DNA of 64,000 bases from Paulinella micropora (lineage: Eukaryota; Cercozoa; Imbricatea; Euglyphida). Shown one piece after another: positions 43,856 to 51,878 of the stretch. The translations under genes and the position numbers were made by a program. Positions within the stretch are counted from its first letter, which is position 1. Each line of letters begins with the position of its first letter. The notes beneath the pieces are model-generated. The model was not told the origin of the DNA, searched no databases, and worked only from the letters and a program-made list of their open reading frames with translations. The DNA lies in assembly GCA_009731375.1 (NCBI GenBank), contig BJOX01000193.1:643456-707455 (forward strand). The letters are read 5' to 3'.

Positions 43856-45676
43856 ATGTCTTCCGCCACCGTCGTCGTGCCCCCTGCTAGCAAGCAGCAA
43901 AAAGTCGCCACAGGCAAGAGAGCGCGCAACGGCCAGGAGATCGTGATTGATCCCGAGCACGCCCGCGCGATCAATGCCCGCCCTTGCTGGACGCAGACGG
44001 TCATGGCGCCCGCCGCCGCGACCTCGGCGCTGAGCAACACTGCTTTTTTTAGCTTTATCCTCGAGAACAACCAGTCCGGCGCGATCCACGATGCGACCCT
44101 GCGATTTAAGATCACGTTCACGACCAGCGGCAGCCAGCCGACCGACTCGCGTGTTTTGCCTACTACTCAGTGGTTCGAGCGTATCGAGTACATCGACCGC
44201 CTGACGGGCACCGAAATTGCGCGGTACCACGGCGACATGATGCACCTGATACTCAATACGCTGTCGCAAGAGGCCATCGACCAGATCGCCGACATGGTCA
44301 ACATGTGCCCCAAGACGGGCAAGGTCAGCGGCCGCCAGTGGGAGAACAACGACGAGCAGTACTTTTACTTGCCCCTTTTGCACACGTGGATCAACGGCAT
44401 GGATTTGGACCTGAGCACGCTGCGTGGCGACCTCGAAATCCGGTTCTACCCCAGAGGTTCGATCTTCGTGGCGGCCCAGTCGGCAGTCAACGGCCAGTCC
44501 GCGCCCGCCGTGCCTTGCACTGCCAGCTTGAGCGAGATCCGCTTCATCACGGGCTGCACGCAGCTGCCGAACGGGATGCGCCTGGGCCGGAGCCCGCAGA
44601 AGATGGGCAAGGTCGCCGAGCAGAAGTACGTCGACTTTGTGCAGTACACGGCCTACGCCCAGCGCATCAAGCCCTCCGACCGGTTGGCAATTGATTTAGA
44701 CCAATTCTCGCACCACTCGGGCGGGCTGTTTGTCTTCATCCGCAAATCAGGCGACCAGACCGCGTACAACAGCGGCGTGGACACTAACACTTACTACCCG
44801 CATTACACTTACGACAACACGGGACGCTTGATGACCTACGACATGTTGGGCGACGCGACGACAATCGACCTCGAAGACGTGCACGGCAGATCGCAGATGG
44901 GCGAAGGGACCCCGATCGACGAGCGCTTTTTCCGCGAGGAAACGATGGGCCAGCTAGTGCGCAGCTCCTACCTGAAGTCCAACGGCGTGTACCTGATCCC
45001 GTTTTCCAACGACCCCAAGGCCATGTTAGACGGCGTGATGGACGGTTACAAGACCTTTGTCGGCAACCGCGAGCGCCTGGTGATCAACACCGGCCCCGCG
45101 CCGCGTGCCACGGCCATCACGCACAAGTACGGGCCCTTCTACGCCAACGGCGCGACCTTTGCCGCTTCCGACACCAACCGCCTGATCGTGGACTACAAGG
45201 GAGTGACGGTGGCTATCCTCGATATCGACTCCGGCCTCACGTTTGCCAGAATTACCGACCGGCGCTACACTTCGCCCGCCACGGCCGCGCTGACGAACCT
45301 CAACACCGTGCTGGCTAGCTCAAGCTGGCTGCGCTCGTGCGGAGTCAAGATCAAGTTCAGCAACACACGAGCTGGCGCGTCCAACACGGTCGACTGGGAG
45401 GTCAGTGCAGCGATGGAGTACACCGCGTCCGTCACGGACCTGAACGACCAGCCCATCATCTGGTCCCGCGGCGACGTTCACCAGCTGAAGCTGAAGTTCC
45501 AGCAGGCGCCCGACGACACGGGACCCGCTTACAACGCCCAAGAAGAGATGGTTGTCACTGCCGTCACTTCGGGCAAACGCGGCGTTATTGATGGTCTCTA
45601 TGACGTTACGATCTATTCAGCGTACTTCAAGTACTTGCATGAGAGCAATGGTAGCCTGGAGGTGGCTTCGGTCTAG
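43856..45676 (+). CDS. Major capsid protein (double jelly-roll type)
   Basis: 606 aa, the size range of polinton-like/NCLDV MCPs. WFERIEYIDRLTGTEIARYH near residue 105 is the kind of strand-turn motif found in polinton-like MCPs. Beta-rich sequence continues to a conserved-looking end (YDVTIYSAYFKYLHESNG). Many Gly/Asn/Thr loops, no signal peptide. Forms the pseudo-hexameric capsomers of an icosahedral virion with penton and ATPase from this locus. AATAAAAAAAATCTTCTTTGT lies just upstream. Class-level placement (polinton-like or nucleocytoviricot-like) cannot be settled from inspection. Confidence 0.85.
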   Translation: MSSATVVVPPASKQQKVATGKRARNGQEIVIDPEHARAINARPCWTQTVMAPAAATSALSNTAFFSFILENNQSGAIHDATLRFKITFTTSGSQPTDSRVLPTTQWFERIEYIDRLTGTEIARYHGDMMHLILNTLSQEAIDQIADMVNMCPKTGKVSGRQWENNDEQYFYLPLLHTWINGMDLDLSTLRGDLEIRFYPRGSIFVAAQSAVNGQSAPAVPCTASLSEIRFITGCTQLPNGMRLGRSPQKMGKVAEQKYVDFVQYTAYAQRIKPSDRLAIDLDQFSHHSGGLFVFIRKSGDQTAYNSGVDTNTYYPHYTYDNTGRLMTYDMLGDATTIDLEDVHGRSQMGEGTPIDERFFREETMGQLVRSSYLKSNGVYLIPFSNDPKAMLDGVMDGYKTFVGNRERLVINTGPAPRATAITHKYGPFYANGATFAASDTNRLIVDYKGVTVAILDIDSGLTFARITDRRYTSPATAALTNLNTVLASSSWLRSCGVKIKFSNTRAGASNTVDWEVSAAMEYTASVTDLNDQPIIWSRGDVHQLKLKFQQAPDDTGPAYNAQEEMVVTAVTSGKRGVIDGLYDVTIYSAYFKYLHESNGSLEVASV

Positions 45677-45724
45677 AAAATTCTTAGATTGTGTATTCTA
45701 ATTAAAGAGAGCATTAGTGAAAAA

Positions 45725-45853
45725 ATGGAGCCGCTCGTGGTGGCAATTATCACCGTCTCGATTGTAGGGGTGGCCGGTGGCCTCTGTATCGCTTTTTTCC
45801 CGGTCAGGTGTCCGGACGAGAGAGTGGTGGCACCGGCCGGCCCGGGCGCGTGA
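45725..45853 (+). CDS. 42-aa single-span membrane peptide
   Basis: MEPLVVAIITVSIVGVAGG begins a hydrophobic segment (residues 4-26), followed by a short basic/acidic tail. Spaced 48 bp after the MCP stop, with an AT-rich leader like its neighbours. Probably a minor virion membrane peptide. Confidence 0.5.
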   Translation: MEPLVVAIITVSIVGVAGGLCIAFFPVRCPDERVVAPAGPGA

Positions 45854-45950
45854 GAAAAAGGAAATTTCCGTGAAACCACATAGCTTCATTTTTGCAGCTA
45901 CAGCTATACACCACCCATTTTTTTTGGCTCGATTTTTTGCAAACCCGTGA

Positions 45951-45990
45951 AATTTGGTGACACGACAAATTTGTCGTGTCACTAAATTTC
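45951..45990. repeat. Hairpin 1, perfect 26-bp palindromic core
   Basis: GTGACACGACAAA is followed immediately by its complement TTTGTCGTGTCAC (45958-45983). Arms extend with one mismatch through AAATTT on both sides. Contains CGACAAATTTGTCG, as in the 157-bp array. Confidence 0.9.
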
Positions 45991-46064
45991 ATGCAAAAGC
46001 CGGTTTGCGAAAATGGACGGTCTAAAATGATCCAGGCACGCCCCTGCCACCAGACACGGCAAAA

Positions 46065-46094
46065 AGCTGTAGCTCCATTATTGGAGCTACAGCT
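46065..46094. repeat. Hairpin with 13-bp arms (AGCTGTAGCTCCA)
   Basis: AGCTGTAGCTCCA, four-base loop TTAT, then the exact complement TGGAGCTACAGCT. Confidence 0.9.
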
Positions 46095-46138
46095 ATACAC
46101 CACCCATTTTTTCTGATGGACACGAACGCTGGACCCGT

Positions 46139-46181
46139 GAAATTTTGGTATAGTATCAAATCTGATACTTCACGAAATTTT
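46139..46181. repeat. Hairpin 2, variant stem
   Basis: AGTATCA-AATC-TGATACT inner stem, with AAATTT on both outer sides. Same flanks as hairpin 1 but an unrelated stem. Confidence 0.75.
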
Positions 46182-46244
46182 ACGCAAAAATCGGCTAGAG
46201 AAAATGGATGGTCTGAAATGGTCCCGGCCCGGCCGAATCCTTTT

Positions 46245-46266
46245 GAATCTCGAATCTTGAAATTCG
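46245..46266. promoter_or_regulatory. GAATCTCGAATCTTGAAATT motif
   Basis: Same family as the 29563 and 31083 motifs. About 270 bp upstream of the BRO/KilA-like gene. Confidence 0.35.
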
Positions 46267-46351
46267 AAAAAAAGGGCTTTAAAGGGAAACGGTCGCGGCC
46301 GTGACACTGCCACCAGGCACGTCAAACAAAGATCCAGTTGGATGGATCCGT

Positions 46352-46393
46352 GAAATTTTCGCAAAACCTCACTTTGAGGTTTTGTGAAAATTC
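46352..46393. repeat. Hairpin 3, variant stem
   Basis: Arm TTTTCGCAAAACCTCA, loop CTT, arm TGAGGTTTTGTGAAAA: about 16 bp of pairing with one mismatch, extended by outer AAT pairs. Confidence 0.85.
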
Positions 46394-46457
46394 GACGGAA
46401 AAACCGGTCAGTGAAAATGGATGGTCTGAAATGATCCCGGTCCGGCCGAGTCGTTTC

Positions 46458-46474
46458 AAATCTCGATTGTGAAA
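46458..46474 (+). promoter_or_regulatory. AAATCTCGATTGTGAAA motif
   Basis: 61 bp upstream of the ATG at 46535. Variant of the AATCTCGAATCT motif. Confidence 0.4.
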
Positions 46475-46534
46475 CCTGTCAAAGAAAAGGAAACGGCTGT
46501 GACCGCGACACTCTCACAATCCAACTGGACAAGG

Positions 46535-47632
46535 ATGCTGCAAGATCAAAACGATAGAACTGTGGCCACCGGTGCCGCTGCCAACAAGACCATCGAAGCA
46601 AACCCTATGCTTATGGGCCTGCAAGAGGAGGACTTTGGACAGTTGGTAAAGAGGCGACAGGGTGGGTTTTTTTCTGTTGTCGACGCGATATCAGCCTTCA
46701 AGGACTGTTCGGACAAAGATGCAAGACAGACACTTGACAGGCTTCAGTCACAGATCGAGAAGATTGGCATCCACCAATCAATCAGGAAGATCGCATTCAT
46801 GAGAGCCGACGGACGGAGAGGCAGACCAGCCGATTGCCTGCCTTTTGACAAATTGCTCCAGGTGCTGGCACTGATGCCAGGGGAAAGGGCAAAACAGCTG
46901 CGGTCGGAGCAGGCCAACATCGCGGCACGGGCGGTGGTCGGGGACGAGGAGCTCGAGGCGGCAATGCCCCTGAGGCGCGAGCAGTTGTCGGAGAAGACGA
47001 GGCGCGATGTGCTGGACTCGATTGAACAGCCTACCAACAAGAAGCGCCGCGTCGAGCCAAGTTCAGAACTCGAGCTCATCGAGCAGAAGATCGCGGTGCT
47101 GGATGCACGAAGGAGATTGTGCCAAGAAGCAAGCGGCGCTCTGGCAGAGATGTCTCTAGCGCCAGTGAACCTGTACAAGATCATGCTGGAAGCACAGGGC
47201 CTGAAGTTGGACGACAGGGACAAGCTGTTTGTCGCGGACGAGACTCGCAACAGCGCGCGTCAGGCCATGGGAACACTCAAGGAACTGACCTCCCTGCCTA
47301 TGATTACCGCTACGGCTTCCGCCACGGTACCAAAGCCAGTAGTAGCAAGGAAGGAGTTGGCTATGACGGACGTCTTTCTGCAGCTGGCCTCTTCTCCCAA
47401 GCCAACTGGTGCCGAAAGGACGGCGCTGCTGATCAAGGCGGGCAAGCTAGCGGCTGCCAGGTACCGCGCGAGGCATCAGGGACAAGAGCCGCCCAAGGCA
47501 GAGAGGCTGGTGGGAGGAGCTATGCGCAAGGTCAATGTCTACTTTGACGAAGACAGGGACATTTTGGAAGCGGCCTGCAGGGAAGCACTAAGAACGAGAA
47601 CTTCCCCTCTGTTTCGATTCAACAAGCGTTAA
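46535..47632 (+). CDS. BRO/KilA-N-like DNA-binding-type protein
   Basis: 365 aa from the ATG at 46535. The N-terminal segment FFSVVDAISAFKDCSDKDAR, followed by GRPADCLPFDKLLQVLALMP and GERAKQLRSEQANIAARAVV, matches the layout of BRO/antirepressor-type domains common in large DNA viruses ('fsviDais...tPv....l..lLpG..A...R...A....'). The second half is helical with a KKRR nuclear-signal-like motif. Probable regulator. Alternative: a virion protein with a recruited domain. Confidence 0.5.
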   Translation: MLQDQNDRTVATGAAANKTIEANPMLMGLQEEDFGQLVKRRQGGFFSVVDAISAFKDCSDKDARQTLDRLQSQIEKIGIHQSIRKIAFMRADGRRGRPADCLPFDKLLQVLALMPGERAKQLRSEQANIAARAVVGDEELEAAMPLRREQLSEKTRRDVLDSIEQPTNKKRRVEPSSELELIEQKIAVLDARRRLCQEASGALAEMSLAPVNLYKIMLEAQGLKLDDRDKLFVADETRNSARQAMGTLKELTSLPMITATASATVPKPVVARKELAMTDVFLQLASSPKPTGAERTALLIKAGKLAAARYRARHQGQEPPKAERLVGGAMRKVNVYFDEDRDILEAACREALRTRTSPLFRFNKR

Positions 47633-47706
47633 AATTTGTTTTAATCAATAAAATTTTTTTCTTCTTCTACTCTATTATCAACAAGCAACAAAGGCAAAAC
47701 TAAGAG

Positions 47707-48054
47707 ATGTCTTCTTGTCAAACTTGTGGACAAGCCACCGCTGCTGCCGCCCCTGCCAAGGAAAAGAAGGCCAGGGCGCCATCCGCATATAACCAGGTAA
47801 CATTGTCATGGAACGTTATTTTTGCTATAAATCGTGCCTTCCGCTGTTTGTAGTTCTTCAAGGAACAGATGGCCACGCCCGAAGTCAAGGCGATGGCTCA
47901 TAAGGAACGCATGGCGTACATCAGCTCGAAATGGAACCAACACAAGGCGGCTGCTCCTGCTCCTGCTTCTTCCGATGCACCCCAACAGCAATCGGTACAG
48001 GCAGCGAGCGACGCGCTCCCTGCTGGACGCCCCGCGCTTGTCCGATCCCTTTAA
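47707..48054 (+). CDS. HMG/YABBY-like DNA-binding protein with a 57-nt intron
   Basis: Two exons: 47707-47796 (30 codons) and 47854-48054 (66 aa plus stop). Unspliced reading stops at the TAG ending the intron. Splicing joins RAPSAYNQ to FFKEQMATPEVKAMAHKERM, restoring a continuous HMG/YABBY-type helix block (APSAYN.F.KE...P......KERM.....KW). N terminus MSSCQTCGQ has a CxxC. The Ala/Pro/Gln-rich tail is disordered. Predicted DNA-bending or architectural protein. Its 3' end overlaps the convergent resolvase gene by 134 bp. Confidence 0.75.
47797..47853 (+). other. Spliceosomal-type intron (57 nt)
   Basis: Begins GTAACA and ends CCGCTGTTTGTAG with a pyrimidine-rich end. Phase 0. The in-frame TAG at its last codon would truncate the protein if retained. 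Confidence 0.75.
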
Positions 48055-48565
48055 CGAGCGCGGCGAACGCGAGACCGAAGGCGTCGCTCAGATGATCTGA
48101 CTCTGTGAGGCATCTAGTCTCGCCCGTAACGCTGAACGATTCTATTAAATTTTGAGCCAACACTTTAGACTGTACCTTGTACTTCCCTTTAACTCGACCG
48201 GATATGGTCGGCGTAAGTGAGAAGAAGCACGAAAACTTGAATGAGCTCTGATAGTAAAGCAGCTCCTTAGCACCGAGACTGAGCATAGTTGCGCCAGCAG
48301 CCGCTTGAATGAGCAGATTGTCCGGATTGGTATTTGCTCTCCCGAAGTTTTGATCTTCCACGACGCAGACGTCGGCGTTATACAGTTCCTCAATCGCGCT
48401 AAGGCACGCGAACAGGGACTTGGTCTTAAACGAGTCAGTGTCGTCCTGTCTGGCTATGCTTAGCACACTGGCATACGTGACTGAGATGGCGTTGGTGTTG
48501 TTGTCCTTTTCGAGCACGACCACTCCAAGATTTCTCAATCCCGGGTCAATTGACACGATCTTCAT
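47921..48565 (-). CDS. RuvC-like Holliday-junction resolvase (A22 type)
   Basis: 214 aa RNase H-fold nuclease that resolves replication or recombination junctions before packaging. Acidic residues: D7 (VSIDPGLRNLG), E70 (CVVEDQNF), D157 and D161 (ESDHLSDAFG). QAAAGATMLSLGA helix as in poxvirus/NCLDV resolvases. The last 40 residues overlap the HMG-like gene on the other strand and may be a non-essential tail. Confidence 0.85.
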   Translation of the reverse strand: MKIVSIDPGLRNLGVVVLEKDNNTNAISVTYASVLSIARQDDTDSFKTKSLFACLSAIEELYNADVCVVEDQNFGRANTNPDNLLIQAAAGATMLSLGAKELLYYQSSFKFSCFFSLTPTISGRVKGKYKVQSKVLAQNLIESFSVTGETRCLTESDHLSDAFGLAFAALVKGIGQARGVQQGARRSLPVPIAVGVHRKKQEQEQPPCVGSISS

Positions 48566-48610
48566 TTTCTTTTTTGTTTTTTAATAATGCAAGACGAACT
48601 TTCTTTTTTT

Positions 48611-49792
48611 TCACACGTCCTCGTACCAGGACAAGCTCATATGCACGTCCGCCGACCCGGAAGTAGTGCTAGCCGCGATACAGAGCACTTCTCCCGGCCC
48701 GATAGCGATATTGAGCCTGCTCAGGTCCAGGCTGGCAGACGCCGAGCCACTGGCCGACACGACGCACGCGGCCGCCGCATTGCCAGTAGACACCGTGACC
48801 AGCGAAGCAGAGTATTCGGTATTCGAGGCCGTGTCGTGGTTCGCGTAGGTCGGCGCGCTGCCGAACGTGGCTTGCGTGAGCACTCGGATGATCACGGGCT
48901 TGGTGCCAGACACGGCCGTAGCAGTCAGCAGGATCGGGAACAGCAGGTCGTTGTTAGGGAGCGCACCGATCAAGCTCTTGTTGCGGATCACCAGCACGTT
49001 CTGTTCGGTCGTGCCAATCGTCTGCACGTTGGTGCGCGCAAAATTAATGCCCAGCTGTCTCACGGGACCCTCGACCAGGACGCCGACGCTGGCAGTGCGC
49101 ACCAGGCCGCCCGCGCCAGTCGTCTTGAGCCTGAACGGCAAGCTGGCGTTGGAGAGCGAAGGCGTCGTGTTGGCGCCCGCGTACTGGATCCGGTGCACGG
49201 GTACTAATACCCCGTCCGACTGCCTCTCGACCGAGAACGTGACGGCCCCAAACCCTAGGTACTGCATCTGGATCTGAAAGATGTTGCCCTTGGCCCAGTC
49301 CTTGCGGTCCATGACGTCGTCGCCGCCCAGGCAGTTGTTGAGGTTCCAGTCTTTCTGGTCGACGTAGGTGTCGACGGTCGCATTGCGGTGCAAGATCCGC
49401 AGCCTGTTGGTTCGTGTCTGGTCCTGCACAAAGAAGAAGCCGTTGTTGTCGTCGCCTAGGCCGGCCATGGCCGAATTAGCCACGTTGGCCGTGGCGGGGA
49501 ACAGCGCCGTGAAGCGGCAGACGAGCCCTTGTCCCGCGCGGTACTTGCAGCGCCTGAGCGTCTCGGCCTGCGCGGCGCCGCTGAGCGACAACAGGCCGGC
49601 GGCGGTGGTCACGGAGCCAGAGGTCGCGAACTTGCGCGAGTTTAGGGTGCCCGTGTAAGGGAAAGTCTCCTGCACTAGCGGGGTAGACTCCGCGACCTTG
49701 TGTTCGCCAAAGGCCGTGACCATGCTAGGCAACGGTTTGGTCTCGACCACATCCTCCAGGCGCAGGCGCTTGTTGCCACTCAGCGTCAGCAT
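48611..49792 (-). CDS. Beta-rich surface/spike-type virion protein, 393 aa
   Basis: Starts MLTLSGNKRLRLEDVVETKP. Residues 85-250 are a beta sandwich with GFFFVQDQTRTNRLRIL, GNIFQIQMQYLGFGAVTFSV and VHRIQYAGANTTPSL, a layout found in minor structural proteins of algal viruses. The C-terminal third is Ser/Ala/Thr-rich and ends VHMSLSWYEDV. Divergent from penton, sharing a 53-bp promoter region. Probable receptor-binding or capsid-decoration protein. Confidence 0.6.
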   Translation of the reverse strand: MLTLSGNKRLRLEDVVETKPLPSMVTAFGEHKVAESTPLVQETFPYTGTLNSRKFATSGSVTTAAGLLSLSGAAQAETLRRCKYRAGQGLVCRFTALFPATANVANSAMAGLGDDNNGFFFVQDQTRTNRLRILHRNATVDTYVDQKDWNLNNCLGGDDVMDRKDWAKGNIFQIQMQYLGFGAVTFSVERQSDGVLVPVHRIQYAGANTTPSLSNASLPFRLKTTGAGGLVRTASVGVLVEGPVRQLGINFARTNVQTIGTTEQNVLVIRNKSLIGALPNNDLLFPILLTATAVSGTKPVIIRVLTQATFGSAPTYANHDTASNTEYSASLVTVSTGNAAAACVVSASGSASASLDLSRLNIAIGPGEVLCIAASTTSGSADVHMSLSWYEDV

Positions 49793-49793
49793 A

Positions 49794-49813
49794 TTTTTTT
49801 CCTCTTGTACTAG
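49794..49813. promoter_or_regulatory. TTTTTTTCCTCTTGTACTAG promoter-like motif
   Basis: Lies in the 53-bp spacer between the divergent spike-type and penton genes, 33 bp before the penton ATG. Same motif class as 22238. Confidence 0.45.
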
Positions 49814-49845
49814 ACTAGTGACAACATTTATTTTTTTTCTCAGAA

Positions 49846-50676
49846 ATGAGCGGCCTACGCAACATTTCGGAGATGAACATCCTGGTCCGCAGCAAGGACC
49901 GCGACCGGGTGCAAGGCTCAGGCGATCCGGCCGAGTTCCGGCTGTCGCTGTCGGAAGCGATCCAAGGCAGGTACAAGCTCATCTGGGCCACGATCCCGAA
50001 CGCGACGTACAACATCAACTCCAAGAACAACAAGCTGTACTTAAACTCGACGGCCACGGGCGACGTGACGATCACGATCCCGTCACAGAATTACACTGGC
50101 GAGACCCTGGCCGACACACTGCAGTCGCTTTTAATCAACGAGGGCTTTGTACAAGTAGGACAGTCGATCGGAGTGGTTTATCTCGACACCAAGCTCAAGC
50201 TGCAGTTCACGCTGTCCGCGGCGGCAGAGTTCAAGATCTACAGCAAGAGCGGCGACGACAGCGCGCACGCGGTGCTAGGCTTCCCGACTTCGGCCCAGAA
50301 CGAGCTCTTTGCGCTGACGTCGGGCCAGGCCACCGTCCTGCCACAAGTCGTGGCGCTGGGCCTGCCGACTTCGCTAGGCATCAAGATCAAGGAATGCAGC
50401 AGCTTGGCTTACTCGACGGGCGGCAACTACGAGGAGGTGTCGCTGGCGGGCGCGGTCTCGCGCGGCACGAAAGTGCAGTCGGGCAGCCTGATCATTCCTT
50501 TCCTCGCAAGTTCGGGTGGCTACCAGTCGTCGGCGCAGGACCGGCACGACCAGTACGTGGTGTTTCCGACGCTGACGAAGTACCTGCACCTGCAGGTGTG
50601 CAATCCTGACACCAGGGACAAGGTGGACTTGAACGGGGCGGACTGGGAGATGCTGCTGTCGAAAGCCGGTTGCTAA
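49846..50676 (+). CDS. Penton-like minor capsid protein
   Basis: 276 aa. N-terminal MNILVRSKDRDRVQGSGDPA (about 10-29), then EFRLSLSEAIQGRYKLIWATIPNATYNI, is the typical opening of polinton-like penton proteins ('v.SrdR....p.dF...l...'). YTGETLADTLQSLL and ...FPTLTKYLHLQVCN near the end fit a single jelly roll. Occupies the fivefold vertices of the capsid built by the MCP at 43856. Confidence 0.8.
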   Translation: MSGLRNISEMNILVRSKDRDRVQGSGDPAEFRLSLSEAIQGRYKLIWATIPNATYNINSKNNKLYLNSTATGDVTITIPSQNYTGETLADTLQSLLINEGFVQVGQSIGVVYLDTKLKLQFTLSAAAEFKIYSKSGDDSAHAVLGFPTSAQNELFALTSGQATVLPQVVALGLPTSLGIKIKECSSLAYSTGGNYEEVSLAGAVSRGTKVQSGSLIIPFLASSGGYQSSAQDRHDQYVVFPTLTKYLHLQVCNPDTRDKVDLNGADWEMLLSKAGC

Positions 50677-50749
50677 TAGAGTGGCCGCCGGCCCAGCAGT
50701 CGCACATCTTTTTTTTAAATCTTGCAGTTTCCCACCACCAAAAGTAAAG

Positions 50750-51424
50750 ATGGACGAGGATAAAATCCTGGCGATGCGGTCGCATTCGAACGAGAACCAT
50801 GACTCGGACGACAGCGATGTCAAGCGAGAGGAAGAGAAGTGGTCTTCGAGGCACGAGCAATATTTTGCCAGCGTAGTGGACGAGTGTGCCCTGCACGCGC
50901 GCCTCAACAACTCGGCCGGCTACTACTACTACAACCGCTTTCTGTTGTTTGGCTTGCTGTCTACGATCGTGCCGGCGATTTGTTCCGTGATCGTGGGAAA
51001 TTTCGGCTTCAAGGCATGTGAGGCGGGCCGGGCGGGCTACGACTGGGTCAGCGTGACCTGCCTGATCGTAGTAGCCATCGTCTCCGGCACCAACAGCTTT
51101 TTCAATTTTGGGCAGAAAGCAGAGCGCCACTTCTCATGCGAGATACTCTTTGAGATGGTTAAGAACGAGTTGTCGGTCGAGATGGCCAAGAAGAGGCGCT
51201 TTAGATTAGCGGCGGACGTGCTGCTGGTCAAGATCACCATGGCCCTGGAGAAAGTGCGCTCAAACGAGCAAGTTATACCAGGCGTGGTGCTGTGGGCGCA
51301 CCGCCTGGACCGCGAGAAGCTGGCTAAAGCGCGCGCGCAGATGGTGACGAGCGGCGAGCCGGTCAGGATCCACCACGGCACGCCCGTGACGCTGGGCAGG
51401 CACTTGATCCCGATGCCTACTTAG
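50750..51424 (+). CDS. Two-transmembrane SLATT-like protein
   Basis: 224 aa. Acidic N terminus, then WSSRHEQYFASVVDECALHA and YYYYNRFLLFGLLS leading into TM1 (about 62-84) and TM2 (about 97-116), then a long cytosolic helix. This C..H..(Y)..2TM-helix layout matches SLATT domains, which act as membrane effectors in prokaryotic conflict systems and occur in large DNA viruses. Ends 4 bp inside the convergent next gene. Function here unknown. Confidence 0.55.
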   Translation: MDEDKILAMRSHSNENHDSDDSDVKREEEKWSSRHEQYFASVVDECALHARLNNSAGYYYYNRFLLFGLLSTIVPAICSVIVGNFGFKACEAGRAGYDWVSVTCLIVVAIVSGTNSFFNFGQKAERHFSCEILFEMVKNELSVEMAKKRRFRLAADVLLVKITMALEKVRSNEQVIPGVVLWAHRLDREKLAKARAQMVTSGEPVRIHHGTPVTLGRHLIPMPT

Positions 51425-51768
51425 CTGATAGTGCAGACCTTGGGACACAGCTCGCAGCAGTTGGTAGCGAGGGCGGCCTTCACGAGCTCCCAGATGACAT
51501 CGACCACGGGCGGGATCAGCTTGTCCACATTATCATCGGGACACAAGTCCACGAGGACTGAAATGAGGATCTGCTTCTTCTCCTCGCCCGTATGGTTAGT
51601 ATAGAGAGCGAGGTACTTGACCCCGTGAACAATGAGCTGCGGCACCGACTGCCAGCTGAAATCGCTGTATGTCCGCTTGAGCTCGAGTGCGAGCTTGTGC
51701 GAGGTTACGGTGATGGACTCTGGCGACGAGGGCATCAGCCGTTGTTCGGTCTTACGTCTTTGCAACAT
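51421..51768 (-). CDS. Small helical protein, 115 aa
   Basis: Contains FSWQSVPQLIVHGVKYLALY, GEEKKQILISVLVDL and IPPVVDVIWELVKAAL, then CCELCPKVC at the end. All-helical, no membrane span. Layout resembles small conserved proteins of algal large DNA viruses, but I cannot name the family. Confidence 0.6.
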   Translation of the reverse strand: MLQRRKTEQRLMPSSPESITVTSHKLALELKRTYSDFSWQSVPQLIVHGVKYLALYTNHTGEEKKQILISVLVDLCPDDNVDKLIPPVVDVIWELVKAALATNCCELCPKVCTIS

Positions 51769-51878
51769 AGTTAGTCTTAGTTTCTGTTTTGCGCCATAAG
51801 AAAAAAATATATCCTCTTTCCTTTAGTATTAAAAGAGATGGCCTTGCTGAAGCTGGACAACAGGCAGCTGAACGAATT

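Larger units (their letters stand above)
45854..46457. repeat. Non-coding hairpin cluster, three related units
   Basis: Three units share flanks 'cccgtgaaatt..' before and '..gaaaatggatggtct' after a hairpin, but stems differ: 45951-45990, 46139-46181 and 46352-46393. Two units are also preceded by 'agctacagctatacaccacc'. No gene. Largest non-coding stretch inside the virus between 28.8 and 53.8 kb. Confidence 0.85.
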
